Shown one piece after another: positions 17,273 to 26,539 of a stretch of DNA of 64,000 bases (position 1 is its first letter; each line of letters begins with the position of its first letter). This DNA comes from Allopontixanthobacter confluentis (lineage in GTDB: Bacteria; Pseudomonadota; Alphaproteobacteria; Sphingomonadales; Sphingomonadaceae). Made by a program: the position numbers and the translations under genes. The notes beneath the pieces were generated by a model that did not search any database, was not told the origin of the DNA, and worked only from the letters and a program-made list of their open reading frames with translations. The stretch spans positions 1,013,001-1,077,000 of the forward strand of contig NZ_WTYU01000001.1 of the NCBI RefSeq assembly GCF_009827615.1, given 5' to 3'.

Positions 17273-17764
17273 CTAGGCTGCCGCGCCCGGGAAACGCACC
17301 AGCAGATCATAGGCTGATGTGTCGGCCACACCGGCCAGTCTGACCCCGTTACGCAGCAGGAAAGCGTGCTTCACGATTTCTGCCTGCTGTTCAATACCGT
17401 AACGTTCAAGACCCCAGCCCGGCTTCAGGCTGTAATCATACCGGCTCCACGGATGGCGATGCAGCAACAGATACCATTCGCCGCGCGTCTGTGTTTGCCA
17501 CACATGAACCATTTCATGAATAAACAGGCCTTGGCGAATAGCAGGTTCCAGCGCAAAATCCTCGCAATATCCTGTGCCCATCGGATGGAAGTGGATATGC
17601 CCTCGCGGTGCCATGGTCACCTTGCGCGGCTGAAACAGGAACCATTTCCTGCGCCTGATGGTCACTTTCGAATAATCGATCGCATCCCCAAACACGCTTC
17701 TGGCCAATAATATTTCGCCAGCAGTAAGTGGCCGCTGCCCGCCAACAGGGCAGGAAGCGGCCAC
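17273..17764 (-). CDS. HExxH-containing protein (vgr-related type)
   Basis: The 163-residue protein is of a kind often labelled 'vgr related protein' in Sphingomonadales; the label carries no proven function. It contains a zincin-like HEMVHVWQ (about residues 83-90) preceded by a glycine-rich approach, and a later Glu in YGIEQQAEIVKH that could be a third ligand. No signal peptide is evident, so a cytoplasmic place is likely. The ATG at 17764 is 20 nt after the copper-chaperone stop, so the two may share a transcript. A metal-dependent peptidase role is inference from the motif. Confidence 0.7.
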   Translation of the reverse strand: MAASCPVGGQRPLTAGEILLARSVFGDAIDYSKVTIRRRKWFLFQPRKVTMAPRGHIHFHPMGTGYCEDFALEPAIRQGLFIHEMVHVWQTQTRGEWYLLLHRHPWSRYDYSLKPGWGLERYGIEQQAEIVKHAFLLRNGVRLAGVADTSAYDLLVRFPGAAA

Positions 17765-17784
17765 ATTATTCTTTTCAGCCTGGA

Positions 17785-18267
17785 TCAGCGGTCGTCCCCG
17801 GCAGCACGGATTTCAGCGGGAAAACTCAGCTTGTCACCGCCCGATACGATCAGCGTCACTTCCGTGGTCCCGCCAGCCATCATTTTAGGCGAGACATTCA
17901 TTGCCATCACATGCTTTCCGCCGGGCGCGAAGGTCAGCTTTTCACCTTTTTTCAGCACGATCGGCAAGGCTTCGCCCATCTGCATCTTGCCATCCCATTC
18001 GGACATTTCATGGATCATCGCGCTTTCTGCGCCCTCGACCGCCGCGCCGCTCAACGCCAGGTTGCGGTCGCCATCATAGGCAAGATCGAAATACACTGCT
18101 GCCGGGTTTCCGGCCACTGGCGCCAGCACCATGCGGGCATTGCTGGCCGAAAGACCGGGCACGCCATCGGGCGCAACCACGCCTTCAGGGGCTGCTTCTT
18201 CGCCGCAGGCAGATAGAGTGACTGACGAAATAGCCAGAGCCATTCCAAACAAAACCGATTTTTTCAC
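17785..18267 (-). CDS. Copper chaperone PCu(A)C, lipoprotein
   Basis: The 160-residue protein begins with a lipoprotein signal ending TLSAC (Cys21). The body is a PCu(A)C cupredoxin-like domain. The copper-ligand set is visible: His and Met in MIHEMSEWDGKMQM, and His-x-Met in GGKHVMAMNV. PCu(A)C proteins deliver Cu(I) to the CuA or CuB site of cytochrome oxidase in the periplasm. No oxidase genes are in the window. It is divergent from dnaK and followed by the HExxH gene. Confidence 0.9.
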   Translation of the reverse strand: MKKSVLFGMALAISSVTLSACGEEAAPEGVVAPDGVPGLSASNARMVLAPVAGNPAAVYFDLAYDGDRNLALSGAAVEGAESAMIHEMSEWDGKMQMGEALPIVLKKGEKLTFAPGGKHVMAMNVSPKMMAGGTTEVTLIVSGGDKLSFPAEIRAAGDDR

Positions 18268-18316
18268 TGATCATTCTCCCTGTCCATGATTGCCGGTGGA
18301 CTAGCGATGCCAATCC

Positions 18317-18344
18317 CTTGTGCCAACAAAAACCGCTCCTATAT
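18317..18344 (+). promoter_or_regulatory. RpoH-type heat-shock promoter for dnaK
   Basis: CTTG at 18317-18320 is followed after 17 nt by CCTATAT at 18338-18344, a near-perfect fit to the alphaproteobacterial sigma32 consensus. It lies about 98 nt before the dnaK ATG. Confidence 0.65.
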
Positions 18345-18442
18345 CGCCCCCATCGAGATTGCTTATCCGAGTTGCCAAGCTGGCCCGCCTTTCGAGGGGA
18401 TCACACAGGCAGCGTCCAAAAATTGAACTGAATGGGGAAACC

Positions 18443-20371
18443 ATGGCTAAAGTTATCGGTATCGACCTTGGCACCACCAATTCTTGCGTAGCCGTCATGG
18501 ACGGCGGCAAGCCGAAGGTCATTGAAAATTCCGAAGGCGCACGCACCACGCCTTCCATCGTTGCCTTCACCAAGGACAGCGAACGTCTGATCGGTCAGCC
18601 GGCCAAGCGCCAGGCAGTGACCAACCCTGACAACACCCTGTTTGCAATCAAGCGCCTGATCGGCCGCCGGTTTGACGATCCGATGACGAAAAAGGATATG
18701 GGCCTCGTCCCTTATTCCATCGTCAAGGGCAAGAATGGCGATGCCTGGGTTGAAGCATCGGGCGAAAAATATTCGCCGTCGCAGGTGTCCGCCTTCATTC
18801 TGCAGAAGATGAAGGAAACCGCCGAGAGCTATCTTGGTGAAACCGTGACGCAGGCGGTCATCACCGTTCCTGCATACTTCAACGATGCTCAGCGTCAGGC
18901 AACCAAGGATGCCGGTCAGATTGCAGGGCTTGAAGTGCTGCGTATTATCAACGAGCCAACCGCTGCCGCGCTCGCCTACGGAATGGACAAGGACGAGGGC
19001 AAGACCATCGCTGTCTATGACCTTGGCGGCGGCACCTTCGACGTTTCCGTTCTGGAAATCGGTGATGGCGTATTCGAAGTGAAGTCCACCAATGGTGACA
19101 CTTTCCTCGGCGGCGAAGATTTCGACAATGCAATCGTCGAATATCTGGCCGACGCCTTCAAGAAGAAGGAAAACATGGACCTGCGGACCGACAAGCTCGC
19201 TCTGCAGCGTCTGAAGGAAGCTGCCGAAAAAGCGAAGATCGAACTTTCCAGCGCGCAGACGACAGAAGTGAACCTGCCGTTCATTACCGCTCGCATGGAA
19301 GGTGGTTCGTCCACTCCGCTCCATTTGGTTGAAACGATCAGCCGCTCGCAGCTTGAAAAGCTGGTCGGCGACCTCATCAAGCGCACGCTTGAACCGTGCA
19401 AGAAGGCACTGGCCGATGCCGGTGTCGACAAGGGCGGTATCGATGAAGTGATCCTGGTGGGCGGCATGACCCGTATGCCGCGCGTTCGCGAAATCGTGAA
19501 AGAATTCTTCGGCAAGGAACCCCACACCGGTGTGAACCCTGACGAAGTGGTTGCCATGGGCGCTGCCATTCAGGCCGGCGTTCTGCAGGGTGACGTCAAG
19601 GACGTTCTCCTGCTCGACGTAACCCCTCTGTCGCTGGGCATTGAGACTCTGGGCGGGGTATTCACCCGGATGATCGACCGCAACACCACCATCCCGACCA
19701 AGAAGACGCAGACCTACTCGACCGCTGAGGACAATCAGCAGGCCGTGACCATCCGCGTGTTCCAGGGCGAGCGTGAAATGGCGGCAGATAACAAGATGCT
19801 GGGCCAGTTTGATCTGGTTGGCATTCCTTCTGCGCCGCGCGGCGTTCCGCAGGTGGAAGTCACATTCGATATCGACGCCAATGGCATCGTGAATGTGTCG
19901 GCCAAGGATAAGGGCACCGGCAAGGAACAGCAGATCCGTATTCAGGCATCTGGCGGTTTGACTGATTCCGACATCGACCAGATGGTTCGGGATGCCGAAA
20001 AATTTGCCGATGAGGACAAGAAGCGCCGCGAAGGTGCCGAAGCCCGCAACCAAGCCGACAGCCTTGTCCATGCAACGGAAAAACAGCTGGAAGAACATGG
20101 CGACAAGATCGATGCGTCATTGAAGTCCGATGTCGAGGCAGCGATTGCCGAAACCAAGACTGCGCTCGAAAGTGACGATGCAGAAGCCATTACGGCCAAA
20201 GCGCAGGCGCTGACCGAAGTGGCCATGAAGATGGGCCAGTCGATCTACGAACAGGAACAGGCCAATGCCGCGTCACCGGGTGGTGATGATGCAGGCGCTG
20301 AGACTTCAGCCGCTGACGACGATGTTGTCGATGCTGAATTTTCCGAAGTGGATGAAGATAAAAAGGACTGA
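18443..20371 (+). CDS. dnaK: Molecular chaperone DnaK (Hsp70)
   Basis: The 642-residue Hsp70 has all classic parts: phosphate-1 motif [14 protein letters not shown] at the N-terminus, [16 protein letters not shown], the [14 protein letters not shown] loop, the interdomain linker [14 protein letters not shown], a substrate-binding domain and the acidic tail [18 protein letters not shown]. It folds and refolds proteins with DnaJ and GrpE. The frame is open from 18320, but ATG 18443 has GGGGAAACC upstream and the invariant start MAKVIGID. A strong RpoH-like promoter precedes it. dnaJ follows after 87 nt containing a large hairpin. Confidence 0.98.
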   Translation: MAKVIGIDLGTTNSCVAVMDGGKPKVIENSEGARTTPSIVAFTKDSERLIGQPAKRQAVTNPDNTLFAIKRLIGRRFDDPMTKKDMGLVPYSIVKGKNGDAWVEASGEKYSPSQVSAFILQKMKETAESYLGETVTQAVITVPAYFNDAQRQATKDAGQIAGLEVLRIINEPTAAALAYGMDKDEGKTIAVYDLGGGTFDVSVLEIGDGVFEVKSTNGDTFLGGEDFDNAIVEYLADAFKKKENMDLRTDKLALQRLKEAAEKAKIELSSAQTTEVNLPFITARMEGGSSTPLHLVETISRSQLEKLVGDLIKRTLEPCKKALADAGVDKGGIDEVILVGGMTRMPRVREIVKEFFGKEPHTGVNPDEVVAMGAAIQAGVLQGDVKDVLLLDVTPLSLGIETLGGVFTRMIDRNTTIPTKKTQTYSTAEDNQQAVTIRVFQGEREMAADNKMLGQFDLVGIPSAPRGVPQVEVTFDIDANGIVNVSAKDKGTGKEQQIRIQASGGLTDSDIDQMVRDAEKFADEDKKRREGAEARNQADSLVHATEKQLEEHGDKIDASLKSDVEAAIAETKTALESDDAEAITAKAQALTEVAMKMGQSIYEQEQANAASPGGDDAGAETSAADDDVVDAEFSEVDEDKKD

Positions 20372-20386
20372 TTGTCCTGTTGTTGA

Positions 20387-20443
20387 CCATCAGCGCCATC
20401 GATGCCCACCTGCCTGGCAGGCGGGGCATCGGTGGCGCTATGG
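20387..20443 (+). promoter_or_regulatory. Long hairpin between dnaK and dnaJ
   Basis: AGCGCCATCGATGCCC (20392-20407) is complementary to GGGCATCGGTGGCGCT (20424-20439) over 16 positions with one G-U pair. An inner CCTGC/GCAGG stem and outer CCAT/ATGG arms extend it. No U-run follows, so it is not a standard terminator. It may protect the dnaK 3' end or limit dnaJ expression. Confidence 0.7.
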
Positions 20444-20458
20444 TGTAAGGTTGCCCCA

Positions 20459-21580
20459 ATGCCGACTAGCCAGATCAACTATTACGAATTGCTCGAAGTA
20501 TCGCGCGATGCTGACGACAAGACGATCAAATCGTCCTATCGGCGGCTGGCGATGCAGTTCCACCCTGACCGCAATGCAGGGTGCGAAAATTCCGAAGCGA
20601 AGTTCAAAGCCATCAGCCAGGCATATGAATGCCTGAAAGACCCGCAAAAGCGCGCTGCATATGACCGTTACGGCCATGAAGCCTTCCAGCAGGGCATGAA
20701 TGGCGGCGGCAGCGGGCAGCAGGACTTTGGCGATATTGGCGACATATTCGAGACAATTTTCGGCAGCGCATTTGGCGGCGGCGGCGGCAGGCAGCAGGCC
20801 CGGCGCGGCGCTGATCTGCGCTATGACATGGAAATCGGCCTGGAAGATGCGTTTCACGGCAAGACCAGCGAAATCCAGATCGAAGTGTCGCAAGGCTGCG
20901 AAACCTGTGATGGTTCTGGTGCAACGCCCGGCACCGAGGCACGCACCTGCAATTTATGCCACGGCCACGGAAAAGTCCGCGCCAAGCAGGGCTTTTTCGT
21001 AGTCGAGCGGGCGTGCCCCAATTGCCATGGCCGCGGCGAAGTCATCGAGAAACCATGCCGCGATTGCCGCGGCGAAGGGCGCGTTGACCGCCCCCAATCG
21101 CTGCAAGTCGATATTCCGCCAGGTGTCGATACTGGCACGCGCATACGCCTTTCGGGCAAGGGCGAGGCTGGGCCCAATGGCGCGCCTTCAGGCGATTTAT
21201 ATATCTTTATCCATATTCGCCAGCACGGGGTCTTCCAGCGTGAAGGCACCACGCTGCTTACCCGTGTGCCGATCAGCTTCACCACCGCCGCACTTGGCGG
21301 ATCGGTGGAAATTCCCGATCTGGACGGTGAGATCAATCTGATCGACATCCCGGCAGGCATCCAGTCCGGCAGGCAATTGCGCCAGCGCGGTGCGGGCATG
21401 CCAGTGCTTCAGGGCCGCGGCCGAGGTGATCTGGTGGTGGAAATAGCGGTGGAGACACCGACCAAGCTGACCAAGGCGCAAAAAGACATCCTGCAACAGT
21501 TCCGTGACAGCGAAACGGGCGACGAATGCCCTGAAAGCAGGAGCTTTTTCGACAAGGTGAAGGACGTTTTTGGCGCCTGA
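20459..21580 (+). CDS. dnaJ: Co-chaperone DnaJ (Hsp40)
   Basis: The 373-residue type I Hsp40 has a J domain with HPDRN (about residues 34-38), a Gly-rich region (GGGGGRQQ), and four zinc-binding repeats: CETCDGSG, CNLCHGHG, CPNCHGRG and CRDCRGEG. A C-terminal substrate-binding domain follows. It stimulates DnaK ATPase activity and hands over unfolded clients. The frame is open from 20402, but ATG 20459 gives the normal MPTSQINYYELLEV start and has AAGG 8 nt upstream. Expression is probably from the dnaK promoter through the intergenic hairpin. Confidence 0.96.
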   Translation: MPTSQINYYELLEVSRDADDKTIKSSYRRLAMQFHPDRNAGCENSEAKFKAISQAYECLKDPQKRAAYDRYGHEAFQQGMNGGGSGQQDFGDIGDIFETIFGSAFGGGGGRQQARRGADLRYDMEIGLEDAFHGKTSEIQIEVSQGCETCDGSGATPGTEARTCNLCHGHGKVRAKQGFFVVERACPNCHGRGEVIEKPCRDCRGEGRVDRPQSLQVDIPPGVDTGTRIRLSGKGEAGPNGAPSGDLYIFIHIRQHGVFQREGTTLLTRVPISFTTAALGGSVEIPDLDGEINLIDIPAGIQSGRQLRQRGAGMPVLQGRGRGDLVVEIAVETPTKLTKAQKDILQQFRDSETGDECPESRSFFDKVKDVFGA

Positions 21581-21661
21581 GATATGGTGAGATCAAACCA
21601 GGCCGCTTGAAATGATTTAGACCGATTGGCGGCAATGATTTCTAAAAGCCAATTCAGATGG

Positions 21662-23995
21662 TCATTTCAGGTCGGCATTCAGAGGCAATCGAATGTCAAT
21701 TTCCTGCCTGATAGTGGCAATGAGATTGTGGCTAATTGTCAGCCGGCCTTCTTCCTCATCCAGAATGGCGATGAAGGCGTCGCGCTTGAACCGCTGGCTG
21801 GCGGCATGATGGAGGTCTGTCTGCACGGTTGAGCAAATGAGGTCGATCATGCGTTCAGCGCCATGCAGCCGCCCCCACAAATAATCATTCTCACGGTAGG
21901 CGCGGCTGAAAAAGGCACCGAAATTATACAGTTCCGTGCCGCGTAAAGTGGCCTTGGTCCCGCCTTCGCGGATGGACCGGGCATCGTCAGGCGAGATTCG
22001 GTCCACTTTGACAGGATCGAATTCCGTGATCCCTTCATTGCGAAGCAGCGGTAGCGTGGCGACATCGTAAAATGGGAAGCCGAGGTACGTCAGCAACATT
22101 CTGCGGCGCAGATTTGCGGGCATTTTCTCCAGCGCTTCCGCCAGCATTTCCTCGGCCGTGTCGTCCACTTCGGGCAGCAGGCGAGTGGTTGCAAGGCAAT
22201 CCAGCACCGCATCGGGGTCCAGCATCACATTGACGGCGCAGCGGGCGAATTCATCACCCTCTTGCCTCGCGGCTTCCTTGTTGAAATATAGCGCCAGAAT
22301 TGCGTAAATCTGCCCCCGCGCGTCTTCCAGCACATGATCGGGAATGTCGGGATCTTCTTCCCAGTCACGGGCCAGTCGTCGCGCCAGCAGACGCAGCCGT
22401 CTGACCCTGAAGCCAAGGTCATGCGTCCGGAAAAATCCGATGGCATCCGCGCTAGCGCCCCCTGATATATGCGTCAGATCATCCAGCCCGCGATTGTGGA
22501 GAGCAAAGCGAAGGCGATCGGCAATGGGCTTGGAATCGACCATTTTGAGGCTGGGCGCAGCATCCAGCACCAACTCGCCAAGATGTTCGACAATGCCGGT
22601 AAATTTTGTCTGCGCATAGGCCTGAAACGCGTAACCCGCGTCGTGCGCGGCGGCCTGCTGCGCCTTGTTGCGCCATGCTTTCAGCCGCTTTGTCGTGGGC
22701 CGGTCGAAAAACAAGGTCCGGCCAAACAGCTTTTCCACGGCCCGTTCGACATCCGGCTGCAATCCATCGATGATACGGCGCAGCCGTTCTGCTTCGCGTG
22801 ACTGTTGTTCCAAAGCCTCCAGATTATCACGAATGGGCTGTTCGCGCGGGATCGTGGATAGCGAACCAAAGATGGCGGAAAAGAACCCCACCGGACTGGT
22901 ATGATCTTCATCAGTCAGGCCAAAGCGGTCAGGCCGCGGGTCGATATAGACAAACCTGCGGTCAACCTCGCGCTGGGCGGGCCGGCTTTGCAGGGCCGCA
23001 ATCGCGCCCTCAAAAGGCGCGTTGATCAGCACAGACCCGTCAATCAACGCCACATGTTCGCTATTATGATGGCGCACATGCACTGGCATCACCCGTTCCA
23101 GAAAGGCCGCTCGGTGGGTCCATTCATGCGCAACTTCGTGCGACAGCCGATCAATCTCGCGCAGGTGCAGCGGCGGGAATGCGCCGGGGAAGCTGGCCGT
23201 GGCGCGGGCAGCAAGAGTCAGTTCCAGCTTGTCTGCCAGATCATGGCCGCCTGCAGAGGGAACCTTGGTCGAAAAACTGATCGGCAGGCGATGCTCGCTT
23301 TCCTCGACGATTGGCGGGCTGTTGAGTCGCAGCAATTCCATATAGCCGCGAAAATCGGTCGCGGTGACAAACAGGTCGATCGGGTGCCCGGGCGGCAATA
23401 AGGGCGTTTCCTTCGGATCTTGCGCCATTGTGCCCAGCGCATCGAACAGCAGCCGCGAAAACCCCAGACCTGAAAAGGGCGGCTCGAACCAGCGGCCACG
23501 GATGAAACGGGAGACTTTCCGGCGCACTTCGGCGCGCGTTTCGACTGCCACGCTTTCCGAAACGGCATTGCCGGGGCGGGTCAGCAACCACCACGCGATC
23601 GGCTGCGCCCAGAATTTGGCAAAGCGCCACATCGGGCGCGCATCGGGGTCCAGCAGCTGGTCCACATCGGCAAAATCCAGCCACAGGTCCGTCAGCGGTT
23701 CCAGCGATTGCCCCGAATGGATTGCCTGCGCCAGGAATACCGCATTGATACCGCCCGCACTTGCCCCTGTCAGAATGTCGGGAAGAACGCGCAATTTCAG
23801 ATCATGCTGCTGCTCGATATGTTCCAGCAGCGCGCGATATACGCCCTGTACGCCGCTTTCCGCTACTGTGCCTTCGTGAAAGGCGCGGCTGGCCCGGGCC
23901 AGTTTCCACACTTCCTTGGTGACGCCATGCATGTAAACCGCCAGGCTGACGCCGCCATAGCAGACAAGTGCAATCCTGAGTTCCTTTTGCCGCAT
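21662..23995 (-). CDS. Patatin-like phospholipase (DUF3376 type)
   Basis: The 777-residue protein carries an N-terminal patatin domain: oxyanion region VCYGGVSLAVYMHG (about residues 11-24), nucleophile Ser79 in GASAGG (G-x-S-x-G) and the catalytic Asp in DGSVLINAPF. The long C-terminal half resembles the DUF3376 part of the large 'patatin-related protein' family. Such enzymes are lipid acyl hydrolases; the substrate is unknown. No signal peptide is seen. It stands alone, 81 nt from the dnaJ end (convergent) and divergent from radA. Confidence 0.87.
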   Translation of the reverse strand: MRQKELRIALVCYGGVSLAVYMHGVTKEVWKLARASRAFHEGTVAESGVQGVYRALLEHIEQQHDLKLRVLPDILTGASAGGINAVFLAQAIHSGQSLEPLTDLWLDFADVDQLLDPDARPMWRFAKFWAQPIAWWLLTRPGNAVSESVAVETRAEVRRKVSRFIRGRWFEPPFSGLGFSRLLFDALGTMAQDPKETPLLPPGHPIDLFVTATDFRGYMELLRLNSPPIVEESEHRLPISFSTKVPSAGGHDLADKLELTLAARATASFPGAFPPLHLREIDRLSHEVAHEWTHRAAFLERVMPVHVRHHNSEHVALIDGSVLINAPFEGAIAALQSRPAQREVDRRFVYIDPRPDRFGLTDEDHTSPVGFFSAIFGSLSTIPREQPIRDNLEALEQQSREAERLRRIIDGLQPDVERAVEKLFGRTLFFDRPTTKRLKAWRNKAQQAAAHDAGYAFQAYAQTKFTGIVEHLGELVLDAAPSLKMVDSKPIADRLRFALHNRGLDDLTHISGGASADAIGFFRTHDLGFRVRRLRLLARRLARDWEEDPDIPDHVLEDARGQIYAILALYFNKEAARQEGDEFARCAVNVMLDPDAVLDCLATTRLLPEVDDTAEEMLAEALEKMPANLRRRMLLTYLGFPFYDVATLPLLRNEGITEFDPVKVDRISPDDARSIREGGTKATLRGTELYNFGAFFSRAYRENDYLWGRLHGAERMIDLICSTVQTDLHHAASQRFKRDAFIAILDEEEGRLTISHNLIATIRQEIDIRLPLNADLK

Positions 23996-24066
23996 AGGCC
24001 CCCTTGTGCCGCGCTAATGCTGCAAAGGCAATTGCGTTCTATCTATGTTCCTACTATCTGCGAGCA

Positions 24067-25467
24067 ATGGCCAAAACAAAACGTCGATATGTCTGTCAGG
24101 CTTGCGGCTCGGTGTCGCAGCGCTGGCAGGGACAATGCCCCGATTGCGCGGAATGGAACACGCTTGCCGAAGATGCACCGGCCACGGTGTTCTCGCAGAA
24201 GCATAATCTGTCCAGCGGGGGCAGGGCAGTGGAATTTGTAAAACTGGACGCGCCCGGCGAAATATTGCAGCGCCGGCCCACCGGCCTTGCCGAGTTTGAC
24301 CGTGCGCTGGGCGGCGGTCTGGTGCCCGGTTCCGCCATCCTGATGGGCGGTGATCCCGGCATCGGCAAATCCACCCTCCTGTTGCAGGCTGCCGCACGCA
24401 TCGCGCGCACGGGGGCAGAAACCGTCTATATCAGCGGAGAAGAAGCCGCCGGACAAGTCAGGCTGCGGGCATCGCGGCTGGGGCTGGCAGACGCGCCGAT
24501 CAAGCTGGCATCGGCCACATCAGTGCGGGATATTCTGACCACGCTGGGCGATATGGAAGCGCCAGCTCTACTGGTTATCGATTCCATCCAGACCATGTAT
24601 TCCGACAGTATCGAAGGCGCGCCCGGCACGGTCAGCCAGGTGCGCGGATGCGCTTTTGAACTGATCCGTTACGCCAAGGAAAACGGCACGGCGCTGGTGC
24701 TGGTCGGCCATGTTACCAAGGATGGCACAATCGCCGGTCCGCGGGTGCTGGAACATATGGTCGATGTGGTCATGAGCTTCGAAGGTGAACGCAGCCATCA
24801 GTACAGAATTCTGCGTGCGCTGAAGAACCGGTTTGGCGCGGTCGATGAAATTGGCGTGTTTGCCATGGCTGGCGCGGGGCTGGAGGAAGTATCCAACCCT
24901 TCGATGCTGTTCCTGTCAGGGCGGGAAGCGCCCATGGCGGGAAGCTCGGTTTTTCCCGCGCTGGAAGGAACGCGGCCTGTTCTGGTGGAGATACAGGCGC
25001 TGATCGTTCGCTTGCAAAGCGGGGCCACACCGCGCCGCGCGGTAGTGGGCTGGGACAATGGCCGCCTTGCCATGCTGCTGGCGGTGCTGGAATCGCGGTG
25101 CGGCCTCAATTTCAGTTCGGCAGAAGTCTATCTCAACGTGGCAGGCGGATACCGGCTGTCTGACCCGGCAGCAGATGTGGCCGTGGCGGCGGCGCTGGTG
25201 TCGGCTTTGGCTGACAAGGCGCTGCCAACACACAGCGTCTGGTTTGGCGAAGTGTCGCTGGCCGGAGAAATTCGCAATGTCGCCCATGCAGGGGTCCGGC
25301 TGCGAGAGGCGGCAAAGCTGGGTTTCGACAAGGGGTTCGGGCCAGCACCATCCGGCGATGCTGACAAGAAGGCTGGCGGGAAATCTGGCGAAAAGGCTGG
25401 CGGTCTTAACTATCAAACAATGCAACAGCTTGCCAATGTCGTTGACCGGATCATGGCATCGCCTTAG
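24067..25467 (+). CDS. radA: DNA repair protein RadA (Sms)
   Basis: The 466-residue protein has an N-terminal zinc finger (Cys10, Cys13, Cys24, Cys27), a RecA-like ATPase with Walker A GGDPGIGKST near residue 95, the RadA-specific KNRFGAVDEIGVF, and a Lon-like C-terminal domain with NVAGGYRLSDPAADVAVAAA. RadA promotes branch migration in recombinational repair. An upstream in-frame codon at 24004 is less likely because MAKTKRRYVCQAC is the normal beginning. It heads a radA-cvpA-NifU-like cluster. Confidence 0.96.
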   Translation: MAKTKRRYVCQACGSVSQRWQGQCPDCAEWNTLAEDAPATVFSQKHNLSSGGRAVEFVKLDAPGEILQRRPTGLAEFDRALGGGLVPGSAILMGGDPGIGKSTLLLQAAARIARTGAETVYISGEEAAGQVRLRASRLGLADAPIKLASATSVRDILTTLGDMEAPALLVIDSIQTMYSDSIEGAPGTVSQVRGCAFELIRYAKENGTALVLVGHVTKDGTIAGPRVLEHMVDVVMSFEGERSHQYRILRALKNRFGAVDEIGVFAMAGAGLEEVSNPSMLFLSGREAPMAGSSVFPALEGTRPVLVEIQALIVRLQSGATPRRAVVGWDNGRLAMLLAVLESRCGLNFSSAEVYLNVAGGYRLSDPAADVAVAAALVSALADKALPTHSVWFGEVSLAGEIRNVAHAGVRLREAAKLGFDKGFGPAPSGDADKKAGGKSGEKAGGLNYQTMQQLANVVDRIMASP

Positions 25468-25481
25468 ATGCAACGGCAATT

Positions 25482-26009
25482 ATGACCGGCTTTGATATCA
25501 TCGTGCTCATCATCGTGGGTGTCGCCTCCATCGGCGGGTTCCTGCGCGGCTTCGTCCAGGAAGTGCTGTCGCTTGCGGCATGGATACTTGCCGTATTTGC
25601 CATCCATTATCTGCACACGCCCCTGTATGAATTCATCGAACCGCGCATTGGCACCCCGTCCGGCGCGGCCATTCTCGCATTTGTCCTGCTGCTGCTCATC
25701 CCATATGCGGCGATGAAATTGATTGCTGGACGGGCGGGCAATGCCGCGCGCAGTTCCGTGCTTGGCCCGATTGACCGTGTGCTGGGGTTTGGTTTTGGCG
25801 CCATAAAGGGCGGTATCATCGTGGTATTGGCATTTTCATTGCTGGTGCTGGGGTATGACACAGCCTGGGGCGTTGCGGGCCGTCCGGCATGGATTACCAC
25901 GGCCAGAACCTATCCGCTGGTTAATGCGAGCGCCGATGCGCTGGTAAAGCTGATCCAGGACCGGCGGAGCACCCTGCGCGAGGCTGATCAAGATGCCGCG
26001 CCGCAATGA
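25482..26009 (+). CDS. CvpA family membrane protein
   Basis: The 175-residue protein has four hydrophobic segments and the family start FDIIVLIIVGVASIGGFLRG, followed by FVQEVLSLAAW and VLGPIDRVLGFGFGAIKG. CvpA proteins affect envelope stability and, in E. coli, colicin V production. It is 14 nt after radA. Its stop overlaps the ATG of the next gene (ATGA at 26006-26009). Confidence 0.92.
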   Translation: MTGFDIIVLIIVGVASIGGFLRGFVQEVLSLAAWILAVFAIHYLHTPLYEFIEPRIGTPSGAAILAFVLLLLIPYAAMKLIAGRAGNAARSSVLGPIDRVLGFGFGAIKGGIIVVLAFSLLVLGYDTAWGVAGRPAWITTARTYPLVNASADALVKLIQDRRSTLREADQDAAPQ

Positions 26010-26464
26010 CCCCTGCGTCAGGCAGGCCGCTTTACACGCCTGAATTGCTTGGTCTTGCGGTCAAGCTGGCCGACTATCCGCTGGACCGCGATGCACTTTT
26101 TCAGGGGCAGGCGCGTTCCCGCACGTGCGGTTCCACAATCAGCGCCGGTTTTTCGCTGGACCGCCACAACCGCATCGCAACCCTGGGAATGGCGGTTTCG
26201 GCATGTGCTGTGGGCCAGGCCGCCGCGGCAATTTTTGCAGAAGGCGCAGCGGGAAAAACAGCGGATGATTTGCAGGCCACATTACAAGCGCTGGCAAGCT
26301 GGCTGGTCGGCGAACAGCCTTGCCCTCCCATGGACCTAGACGCCGCTTGGCCCGGGATTGAAGCGCTGCAACCTGCGCTTCCTCACGCGGGCCGTCACGG
26401 CGCCATTCTGCTACCGTGGAGAGCAGGGGTTGATGCGCTTTGCAAGCCTGCACAGGCGGGCTAG
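26006..26464 (+). CDS. NifU/IscU-like scaffold-type protein, ligand-poor
   Basis: The 152-residue protein matches small 'iron-sulfur cluster assembly scaffold' proteins of alphaproteobacteria. SRTCGSTISAGFSLD and LGMAVSACAVGQAAAA fit the first two Cys positions of an IscU/NifU-N fold, but the usual CGD has become CGS. The site expected to hold the third Cys reads RHGAILLPW, with Gly. A Cys in EQPCPPMD is offset. It may therefore not bind a normal [2Fe-2S] cluster. It is translationally coupled to cvpA (ATGA) and no isc or suf genes are nearby. Confidence 0.72.
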   Translation: MTPASGRPLYTPELLGLAVKLADYPLDRDALFQGQARSRTCGSTISAGFSLDRHNRIATLGMAVSACAVGQAAAAIFAEGAAGKTADDLQATLQALASWLVGEQPCPPMDLDAAWPGIEALQPALPHAGRHGAILLPWRAGVDALCKPAQAG

Positions 26465-26521
26465 AGCTTCCGCATGATGCAGTATCCGGTTCTGCGCATT
26501 TCGAGGGGGAGTGACAACACC

Positions 26522-26539
26522 ATGAGCGCCGCAGCATGA
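26522..26539 (+). CDS. Five-codon minicistron before the MFS gene
   Basis: ATG AGC GCC GCA GCA TGA encodes MSAAA. A strong GGGGGAG lies about 11 nt upstream. Its TGA overlaps the ATG of the transporter gene (ATGA at 26536-26539), which itself lacks a separate ribosome binding site. It could serve only to load ribosomes onto the transporter message. Function is inferred from layout alone. Confidence 0.4.
   Translation: MSAAA

Noticed and set aside
18401-20098. A 565-codon open frame antisense to dnaK
   Set aside because: It lies wholly inside a certain gene and its residue make-up (His/Gln/Leu-rich, no motif) is what a GC-biased shadow frame gives.
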